This document shows positions 1-4,837 of a DNA stretch of 5,234 nucleotides, piece after piece (position 1 is the first letter of the stretch; the number at the start of each line of letters is the position of its first letter). The notes below the pieces were generated by a model. It had not been told where the DNA came from. It searched no databases and saw nothing but the letters and a program-made list of their open reading frames with translations. Both the position numbers and the translations under genes were made by a program. This stretch comes from an uncultured Lautropia sp. (lineage in GTDB: Bacteria > Pseudomonadota > Gammaproteobacteria > Burkholderiales > Burkholderiaceae_E): the NCBI GenBank assembly GCA_938046755.1, contig CALIXC010000045.1, positions 1 to 5,234 of the forward strand. The letters run 5' to 3'.

Positions 1-462
1 GAAGGCGAAGTCTTGCAGGATGCGTTGGCAGAAGCCGTGGATGGTGTAGATGGCGGCGTTGTCAAAATTGCTGATGGCGGCGGTTAGGCGCAGTTGCAGG
101 CGGTTTTGGCTTTCGCTGGCGAGGGCTTGGCTGAGCAGGTTGAAGAGGAAGTCGTCGGGACGGTTTTTGTCGTCTAGGCTGTTTTGGCGCAGGGTTTGGG
201 GCTGCGTTTGGGCGTTGGGCGTGCGTTTAAGCGCGGCGAGGGCTTGGTCTAGGCGGGCGCGCAGGCGGGTTTTGAGCTCGGCGGTGGCGGCTTTGGTGAA
301 GGTTACGACTAGGATTTGTTCTACGTTTTGTTTTTCCAGCAGCACAAGGCGGGTGAACAGGGCGGCGATGTTCCATGTTTTGCCTGTGCCTGCGCTGGCT
401 TCTATAAGGTGGATGCCGTGAACGGGGATGGTGAGCGGGTTGAGCGGGGTGGGGGTGGTCAT
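1..462 (-). CDS. recB: RecB, exodeoxyribonuclease V beta subunit (N-terminal 154 residues, runs off left edge)
   Basis: RecB is the 3'-5' helicase and nuclease subunit of RecBCD, which processes double-strand DNA ends for recombination repair in the cytoplasm. Only the N-terminus is present; the full protein is usually about 1200 residues. Seen in the translation: the superfamily-1 Walker A motif EASAGTGKT (residues 21-29), the following helicase motif QILVVTFTKAATAELKTRLR (49-68), and TIHGFCQRIL (about 140-149), all in the order and spacing expected of UvrD/RecB helicases. The frame is open without interruption to the window edge. The ATG at 460-462 is chosen because it puts the Walker A motif about 20 residues in, as in RecB relatives. 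No Shine-Dalgarno is visible: the bases just before the ATG are a near-match DNA uptake sequence. All six lysines use AAA and 11 of 12 glutamines CAA, unlike the genes to the right. Identity is secure; the start is probable. Confidence 0.92.
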   Translation of the reverse strand, partial: MTTPTPLNPLTIPVHGIHLIEASAGTGKTWNIAALFTRLVLLEKQNVEQILVVTFTKAATAELKTRLRARLDQALAALKRTPNAQTQPQTLRQNSLDDKNRPDDFLFNLLSQALASESQNRLQLRLTAAISNFDNAAIYTIHGFCQRILQDFAF

Positions 463-465
463 GTG

Positions 466-533
466 GGCAGCCTGAAAACGGGTTGTGCCGTTTGGGCTGC
501 GCCGAAACGTGCTGCGCGGGGTTTCAGGCTGCC
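466..533. repeat. Inverted pair of DNA uptake sequences between the DUF4336 gene and recB
   Basis: A perfect 12-bp inverted repeat: GGCAGCCTGAAA (466-477) and TTTCAGGCTGCC (522-533), separated by 44 bases. The right arm belongs to an exact Kingella-type uptake sequence on the minus strand (AGGCAGCCTGAA, 523-534). The left arm belongs to an 11/12 match on the plus strand (465-476, G in place of the first A). Neisseriaceae often place inverted uptake sequences just after genes, where they can act as transcription terminators. Here the pair begins 8 bases after the DUF4336 stop, but the spacer is long and no T-tract follows, so termination is uncertain. The left arm ends 3 bases before the recB ATG. 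Confidence 0.8.
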
Positions 534-541
534 TCTGCCGC

Positions 542-1294
542 CTAGTCCAGCCAACGGAACGCGCGTTTCAATTCGGCGACGGCGTCGCGCTCGTAACAGC
601 GCCCGTGGGCGAGGATGATTTTTTCAGGCTGCCATACCAGCATCTGCGCGAGGCTGGCGCTGGCGGCGGCTTTGTCTTTAAACGTGGCGCGCCAGTCGGC
701 GGGGGCTTTGCCGTCGGGGTCGGCGATACCCGTCAGTTTCATCACGCCCGCCCAAAAGCGGCTGGGAAATTTGGCGGTTTCGAAGTTTTCAATCAAATCG
801 GCCAGTATCAGGGTTCGGCTCGCGCGGTGGAAAAACACGGTTTCCTCCATCGCTGCGCTGCCCGCAAACGGCATTTGCGTCAAATCGTCCGCCCATTGCG
901 GCGGCGCGGCGGCACCGAGGTCGGCATCGAAACAAACGGCAATATGCTGTGACGCCGCCCGCTCGCGCACGTCGGAACTTGCCCACGCAAGCGCCTGCGG
1001 GTAATGCCGTTTCCACGCGGCGATGTGGGCGTAGTGGATTTTGTTGGGCGAAACCAGATGGCGGACTTCACCCAACGCATCGAGCTCCCGCAACAATCCG
1101 GTATTGGGTGCAATGGGGGAATGGCACCAGAGGCTGCCATCCGTCAGTCGCACAACCGTCATGCGAGTGCTGAATGGCACCTTCACGCCCAGCGGAAAGT
1201 GCATGTGGATGATGTCGCCGTCTGCAATCCAGATTCTGTCCGCGACCTGCTTCAGGGTATTGAGAGGGTGGTACAGATGGATGCCGCCGTGCAT
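542..1294 (-). CDS. DUF4336 domain protein, metallo-beta-lactamase-like fold
   Basis: A 250-residue probable cytoplasmic protein with no signal peptide. The DUF4336 pattern is recognisable: RIWIADG near the start (20-26), FSTRMTVVRLTDGSLWCHSPI (41-61), LVSPNKIHYAHIAAW (80-94), LILADLIENF (162-171) and IILAHG (226-231). The family is distantly related to metallo-beta-lactamase hydrolases; by inference H87, H90, D166 and H230 could be metal-site residues. The classical HxHxDH motif is absent and the substrate is unknown. The ATG at 1292-1294 is preferred because AGGAGG lies 7 bases upstream; an in-frame ATG at 1340-1342 has no ribosome binding site. The gene starts 59 bp after the GST stop, so the two are probably co-transcribed. 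Odd point: codon use changes within the gene. The first two lysines (K15, K38) are AAG and the remaining nine (K85 onward) are AAA, suggesting a mosaic gene. Confidence 0.82.
   Translation of the reverse strand: MHGGIHLYHPLNTLKQVADRIWIADGDIIHMHFPLGVKVPFSTRMTVVRLTDGSLWCHSPIAPNTGLLRELDALGEVRHLVSPNKIHYAHIAAWKRHYPQALAWASSDVRERAASQHIAVCFDADLGAAAPPQWADDLTQMPFAGSAAMEETVFFHRASRTLILADLIENFETAKFPSRFWAGVMKLTGIADPDGKAPADWRATFKDKAAASASLAQMLVWQPEKIILAHGRCYERDAVAELKRAFRWLD
623..634 (-). repeat. DNA uptake sequence, near match, inside the DUF4336 gene
   Basis: On the minus strand this reads TGGCAGCCTGAA, 11 of 12 bases of the Kingella-type uptake sequence, with the first base changed. It encodes WQPE in the DUF4336 protein (221-224). 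Together with the pair at 465-534 it marks this end of the window as Neisseriaceae-like DNA. Confidence 0.6.
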
Positions 1295-1301
1295 AGTTCT
1301 G

Positions 1302-1307
1302 CCTCCT
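1302..1307 (-). promoter_or_regulatory. Strong ribosome binding site of the DUF4336 gene
   Basis: AGGAGG on the minus strand, 7 bases before the ATG at 1292-1294. It is the strongest Shine-Dalgarno in the window and decides the start in favour of MHGGIHLYH over the in-frame ATG 16 codons upstream. Confidence 0.8.
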
Positions 1308-1353
1308 GCTTCTGCTTTCTGGTATCGAACAGAGAGTGTCATGGATACGAGAT

Positions 1354-2019
1354 TCAGACCAGCTGACTGGTGCCTGCTTTCTTCACCGCCCGGATGTAGG
1401 CAGGATCCGCCTCGATGCGGGCGAGATAGGCACGGATGTTGGGATAGGCATCCAGTCCGAAGCGCTCGGCGGCAGCCTGTAGGGGATAGCTCATCATGAT
1501 GTCCGCGCCGGTGATGTCATTGCCCAGGAGCCAGGCCCTGCCCTTCAGCGATTCATCCATATGGCCCAGATGCAGTGAAGTCTGAGGGTCGATGAAGTTG
1601 TGTCGTGTGTTGCCTGTGATCTTGCGGGCAATGGGCTTGACGAAGAATGGCATGGGGGCTTCATCGATCTTGCGAAAGACTAGCCCTAGCAGCATGAGCG
1701 GCATCAGTGACGCCTCGGCGTAGTGCAGCCAGCGCTGATATTGCCAGTAGTCGTGGTTGCCTGGTGCGGGCATCAGGCGTCCGCCGCCATAGGTCTGGAT
1801 GAGGTAGTCGGTGATGGCGCCGCTTTCGGTCAGAATGAAACCGTTGTCGTCCAGGATGGGCGATTTGCCCAGCGGATGAAAGGTTTTAAGCTCATCCGGT
1901 GCAAGCAGGGTTTCCGGGTGACGGGCATATTGTTCAAGTCGATATTCCAGGCCAAGCAGTTCCAGCAGCCAGACGATACGCAGCGCGCGAGACTGCTTCA
2001 GCAGATGTAATGTGATCAT
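1354..2019 (-). CDS. Glutathione S-transferase family protein (GTT1-like)
   Basis: A 221-residue cytosolic protein. GSTs conjugate glutathione to electrophiles or reduce peroxides; the substrate here is not predictable. The thioredoxin-like N-domain is clear: MITLHLLKQSRALRIVWLLE (1-20) with S10 in the position of the usual catalytic serine, HPLGKSPIL (48-56) with the cis-proline P54, and TESGAITDYL (64-73) as the glutathione gamma-glutamyl contact. The helical C-domain has WLHYAEASLMPL and, near its end, LLGNDITGADIMMSYPL, the N-capping and hydrophobic-staple region of GSTs. This pattern resembles the GTT1-like subgroup. The ATG at 2017-2019 is chosen because MITLHLL is the family's usual start; in-frame ATGs upstream (2035-2037 and 2104-2106) would add residues that run into the terminator hairpins. 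Only a weak GGGAAG precedes the start. Lysine codons are 6 AAG and 3 AAA. The DUF4336 gene follows 59 bp downstream. Confidence 0.87.
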   Translation of the reverse strand: MITLHLLKQSRALRIVWLLELLGLEYRLEQYARHPETLLAPDELKTFHPLGKSPILDDNGFILTESGAITDYLIQTYGGGRLMPAPGNHDYWQYQRWLHYAEASLMPLMLLGLVFRKIDEAPMPFFVKPIARKITGNTRHNFIDPQTSLHLGHMDESLKGRAWLLGNDITGADIMMSYPLQAAAERFGLDAYPNIRAYLARIEADPAYIRAVKKAGTSQLV

Positions 2020-2048
2020 GGGCTTCCCGGCTCTCATGGACTTCTGTG

Positions 2049-2074
2049 AAAAAAGCCCGGGAAGACCCCGGGCT
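2049..2074 (-). terminator. Rho-independent terminator of the fepA-like gene
   Basis: A perfect 8-bp stem AGCCCGGG (2054-2061) / CCCGGGCT (2067-2074) with a 5-base loop. Read on the minus strand, a run of six T (2054-2049) follows directly. It lies about 60 bp past the receptor stop codon and in the right orientation to end that transcript. Confidence 0.85.
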
Positions 2075-2078
2075 GTGG

Positions 2079-2106
2079 ATGCCCCGAGCCATGCGGCCCG
2101 GGGCAT
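2079..2106. repeat. Second hairpin between the fepA-like gene and its terminator
   Basis: An 8-bp stem ATGCCCCG (2079-2086) / CGGGGCAT (2099-2106). After one A-C mismatch the stem continues for 3 bp (GCC/GGC) around a 4-base loop. It has no T-tract. It sits 28 bp after the receptor stop and just upstream of the T-tract terminator, so it may protect the transcript's 3' end or assist termination. Confidence 0.65.
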
Positions 2107-2134
2107 GTTCCTGCGACGGTGTGGATTCAGGCCA

Positions 2135-4426
2135 TCACAGCGTTCCCGTCAGCGTCACGTAGAACGTGCGGCCGGGTTCGTTGTAGGTGGCCGCACCGGC
2201 ACCGTAGATGGTGCGCGGGTTGTTCACGCCGACGGCATTGCCGCGACGGAACAGGCGCTTGTCGAAGAGGTTGTCCACACCCAGGCCCACCTTGAGGTTG
2301 CGGCTGACGGCGTAGTTGCCACCCAGGCCCACCAGGGCGTAGGGCGACAGGCCCTGGGCTTCCTCACCCTGCACGGGCAGCCCCTGGTAGTCCAGCTTGT
2401 TGGCCTTCTGCCGGCCGTAGAAGGTGGCGGTGCCGAAGACGCTGGCTTCGTCGGTGACCTTCCATTCCAGGCGCGAGTTCACCGTGTATTTCGGGATGAT
2501 CGAGAGCTGCTCGCCCGTGGACTTGTTCTCGCTCTTGATCATGTAGGTGAGGTTGTTGGTCCAGGCAACCTGCGGCGTGAAGTTGTAGTTGAACGTGCCT
2601 TCCAGACCCGTGACCAGCGCCTTGGGCACGTTGTCCCACTGGAAGATGCTGGCGTTGGCGGTACGGCCCGTGCCGCCGGTGGCCTTGCCGATGACGGAGT
2701 GGCCTGCCTCGATCTTGTCGCGGTAGTCGTTGTGGAAGTAGGTCAGGCCGGCCACGAGGGTGTCGTTGGCCAGCTCGATGCCCAGCTCCTTGTTGATGCT
2801 GGTCTCGGCCTTGAGGTTGCTGTTGCCCATCAGGTAGCAGGAGCCACCGCCGCCCCAGCAGCCGATGCCGCGGCTGTACAGCAGGTAGTTGGGGTTGAGC
2901 TGGTACAGGTTGGGCGCCTTGTAGGCCCGGGCCACACCGGCTTTCAGGGTGATTTCGCGCGTGAGGTTGTGCGACAGGTTCAGCGACGGGCTCCAGTTGT
3001 TGCCGGCCTTGCTGTGGTGGTCGAAGCGCACGCCCGGGGTCAGGATGGTGTCGGGCGTGAGCTCGATGTTGTCCTCGACGAAGACCGAGTAGATTTTGGC
3101 GCTGATCTTGCTGCTGCGGCCCGTGCTGGCCAGTCCGGCAATGGTCCCGCCTTCAGTCGTGGCCTGCGACACCGAGTTCGGGTCGTCAAAGCTCTGGTGC
3201 ACGCCCTCCAGGCCCAGTGTGATCACGTGATCGAGACTGCCCCACTTGCCCGGCTGGTTGTATTCACCGTGCAGGGTGGTGCTCTTGAGACGCGCGGTGC
3301 TGAAGTTTCCGGTCGAGAACAGCCCTTCGGTACCGCCGGCCAGGCCCTCGTCCATCCGCTCGTTGCGGGTGATCTCGTGCTGCACGTAGGCCGAGGACGA
3401 CGCGCCGTCTTCATACCGGCCGGTGTGCGTCAGCGCATAGTTGCTGCGGTACATCCGGTTGGTCTCGCTGCCCAGCGCATCCTGCACGCGGCGCGCGGTG
3501 GGGGCCAGCTGACCGTTGGGTGCCGTGGTGTAGTTGTTGGTGTTCTGCGTGTCGCCCGTGTAGATGTTGCCCTGGCGGCTGAAGCTGGCGTCCAGGTCCA
3601 GACGATGCTGGGCGTTGGCCTTGAGGCTCAGCCGGGCGTCCAGGTCGCGGTTGCGCACGCCCTCGCGGCCGGCCGGGAAGGTGCCGGCAAAGGTGCCGGT
3701 GCGGGTGGAGGCATGGTTGCGGTTGATGTCCCAGGCGTCCGAATCGGTCTTGGCGATGTTGCCGGTCAGCCGCAAGCCCAGCATCTCGGACAGCGGGGCC
3801 CCCAGGCTGAAGCTGGCGCGCCGTGAACCGCCCTCTTCCTTGTGCTGCGGGTGGCTGTAGTACAGGGTGGCGCTGCCGGCGAGCTTGTCGGGCGTACCCT
3901 TGGTGATGATGTTGACCACGCCGCCGGCCGCGCCGTTGCCGTAGCGGGCCGCTGCCGGGCCGCGAAGCACTTCGATGTGGTCGATGGATTCAGCCGGCAC
4001 CCAGTTCATGTCGCCCCGGGTGTCACGCTCGCCCCGCCAGCCGTAGCGCACCGACTTGCGGCTGTTGACCGGCTTGCCGTCGATGAGGATCAGCGTGTTC
4101 TCGGGGCCCATGCCGCGCAGGTCGATCTGGCGGTTGTTGCCGCGCTGGCCGCTGGTGGAGTTGCCGGTGAGGTTGACGCCGGGCTGCTTGCGCAGCACTT
4201 CGCTCAGGTCATTGGTGGATTGGGTGGCCAGATCGTCCTGCGTGACGACCGAGACGCCGGGTGCCTGCTTCCAGGCCTGCTCGGCCGTGCCCAGCACTTC
4301 CACTTCGGGCAAGGTGGCTTCGGCGCTCTGGGCCAGTGCGGCAGCGGGGACGGCCAGCGGCATCATCGAAGCGGCCAGCCATTGCAGCTGCCGACGGGTA
4401 CGGCGTCTCTGTCTCTGTTTGCTCAT
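2135..4426 (-). CDS. fepA: TonB-dependent ferric catecholate-siderophore receptor, FepA/PfeA/BfeA type
   Basis: An outer-membrane receptor that takes up ferric enterobactin-like siderophores with TonB-ExbB-ExbD energy. It is 763 residues, typical for the family. A very basic n-region (K3-R12) and hydrophobic core form a signal peptide ending at ALA (30-32). A TonB-box-like segment LPEVEVLGT (39-47) follows. The plug holds stretches close to E. coli FepA as I recall it: GVNLTGNSTSGQRGNNRQID (83-102), RGMGPENTLILIDGKPV (104-120), GWRGERDTRGD (129-139) and LRGPAAARYGNGAAGGVVNI (154-173). The barrel has RFDHHSKAGNNWSPSLN, ARAYKAPNLYQLNPNYLLYS, a C523-C530 pair matching a FepA loop disulphide, DNLFDKRL and TYNEPGRTFYV. 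The ATG at 4424-4426 has GAGAGGA 4 bases upstream; longer in-frame starts lack a signal peptide. The final residue is Leu, not the usual aromatic. Lysine codons are 26 AAG to 4 AAA. Two hairpins end the gene. Exact siderophore unproven. Confidence 0.94.
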   Translation of the reverse strand: MSKQRQRRRTRRQLQWLAASMMPLAVPAAALAQSAEATLPEVEVLGTAEQAWKQAPGVSVVTQDDLATQSTNDLSEVLRKQPGVNLTGNSTSGQRGNNRQIDLRGMGPENTLILIDGKPVNSRKSVRYGWRGERDTRGDMNWVPAESIDHIEVLRGPAAARYGNGAAGGVVNIITKGTPDKLAGSATLYYSHPQHKEEGGSRRASFSLGAPLSEMLGLRLTGNIAKTDSDAWDINRNHASTRTGTFAGTFPAGREGVRNRDLDARLSLKANAQHRLDLDASFSRQGNIYTGDTQNTNNYTTAPNGQLAPTARRVQDALGSETNRMYRSNYALTHTGRYEDGASSSAYVQHEITRNERMDEGLAGGTEGLFSTGNFSTARLKSTTLHGEYNQPGKWGSLDHVITLGLEGVHQSFDDPNSVSQATTEGGTIAGLASTGRSSKISAKIYSVFVEDNIELTPDTILTPGVRFDHHSKAGNNWSPSLNLSHNLTREITLKAGVARAYKAPNLYQLNPNYLLYSRGIGCWGGGGSCYLMGNSNLKAETSINKELGIELANDTLVAGLTYFHNDYRDKIEAGHSVIGKATGGTGRTANASIFQWDNVPKALVTGLEGTFNYNFTPQVAWTNNLTYMIKSENKSTGEQLSIIPKYTVNSRLEWKVTDEASVFGTATFYGRQKANKLDYQGLPVQGEEAQGLSPYALVGLGGNYAVSRNLKVGLGVDNLFDKRLFRRGNAVGVNNPRTIYGAGAATYNEPGRTFYVTLTGTL

Positions 4427-4430
4427 CGTT

Positions 4431-4437
4431 TCCTCTC
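4431..4437 (-). promoter_or_regulatory. Ribosome binding site of the fepA-like gene
   Basis: GAGAGGA on the minus strand, 4 bases before the ATG at 4424-4426. It supports the start giving MSKQRQRRR followed by a signal peptide, rather than the longer in-frame open stretch to 4657. Confidence 0.75.
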
Positions 4438-4555
4438 GGGAATCTAGGGAATGGGGGCCATGGATCTCGCCGACCGTCCCTCGCCCGGTACATCCCACCC
4501 ATTGATGCACCGATGCCGAAGCGACATCCGGGGAATCCGATTGAAACATCACAAT

Positions 4556-4574
4556 GCAAATGATAAGGCTTCGC
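4556..4574. promoter_or_regulatory. Possible Fur box in the fepA-like promoter
   Basis: GCAAATGATAAGGCTTCGC matches 12 of 19 positions of the Fur consensus GATAATGATAATCATTATC, with the left half (AATGATAA) nearly perfect and the right half poor. On the minus strand it contains TATCAT (4565-4560), a 5/6 match to a -10 element, so bound Fur could block the receptor promoter. No good -35 is seen at 17-18 bp. A second ATGATAA lies 25 bp away (4585-4591). Iron repression through Fur is usual for receptors of this family; the site itself is a pattern call by eye. Confidence 0.42.
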
Positions 4575-4680
4575 TTGTCGCTCCATGATAACGGCATGTC
4601 CGTAACTGGGTTGGCAACGTGGAATGCCGGGCCAATCCGCGTGTTGCATGGCAGCAACGACGTCCATCATGCCGACCGGG

Positions 4681-4732
4681 ACGGAACGGCAGGTCGTCCA
4701 CCCCCTACGTTCCGTGCCGTCCCACGTTCCGT
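4681..4732. repeat. Three copies of the octamer CGTTCCGT, one inverted and two direct
   Basis: ACGGAACG at 4681-4688 (inverted copy), CGTTCCGT at 4708-4715 and CGTTCCGT at 4725-4732. The two direct copies are both preceded by A, giving 9-base repeats 17 bp apart. The inverted copy also belongs to a longer arm: GGGACGGAACGG (4678-4689) pairs in 11 of 12 positions with CCGTGCCGTCCC (4712-4723). The arrangement resembles a binding array for a regulator of one or both divergent genes; the protein is unknown. Confidence 0.6.
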
Positions 4733-4784
4733 ACCCGTCGTGGCCGGAGGGGGGCCCGTGCCGTTCGACTTGATATCGGTGAAG

Positions 4785-4817
4785 GGGGCACTGTTGCCAC
4801 CGGTGCGACAATGCCCC
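4785..4817 (+). promoter_or_regulatory. Imperfect hairpin just upstream of the permease ribosome binding site
   Basis: The arms are GGGGCACTGTTGCCAC (4785-4800) and GTGCGACAATGCCCC (4803-4817). They pair as GGGGCA/TGCCCC, then one mismatch, TGT/ACA, a T-G wobble, GC/GC, a bulged C and AC/GT. It ends 5 bases before the GGGAG Shine-Dalgarno. It could be a leader-RNA hairpin or an operator overlapping the promoter; the sequence alone does not separate these. Confidence 0.5.
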
Positions 4818-4837
4818 TCTCTGGGAGAGACACATTC

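Larger units (their letters stand above)
4427..4837. other. Divergent intergenic region between the fepA-like gene and the permease gene
   Basis: These 411 bp contain no convincing gene and should hold promoters for both divergent genes. From left to right: the receptor Shine-Dalgarno (4431-4437), an approximately 120-base stretch (4438-4555) in which I see nothing distinctive, a possible Fur box with an overlapping -10 (4556-4574), a second ATGATAA heptamer (4585-4591), three copies of an octamer (4681-4732), a hairpin (4785-4817), and the permease Shine-Dalgarno (GGGAG, 4823-4827). I could not find a well-matched -35 element for either gene. Confidence 0.7.

Noticed and set aside
466..533. 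The inverted uptake-sequence pair as a firm terminator of the DUF4336 transcript
   Set aside because: The 44-base spacer and absence of a following T-tract make intrinsic termination doubtful; recorded as a repeat instead.
50..952. Overlapping plus-strand open frames opposite recB and the DUF4336 gene
   Set aside because: Arg/Ala-rich products without domains, opposite well-identified minus-strand genes.
1295..1342. Upstream start of the DUF4336 protein at 1342
   Set aside because: No ribosome binding site precedes it, whereas AGGAGG lies 7 bases before the ATG at 1294.
2012..3826. A 604-codon open frame on the plus strand, antisense to the fepA-like gene
   Set aside because: Its product is an Ala/Val/Gly/Arg-rich sequence with no recognisable domain. 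It arises because the high-GC receptor gene leaves the opposite strand free of stops; the minus strand encodes an unmistakable receptor.
4427..4657. N-terminal extension of the receptor to an ATG at 4657
   Set aside because: The extra 77 residues would bury the signal peptide, overlap the possible promoter and Fur box, and lack the good Shine-Dalgarno present at 4431-4437.
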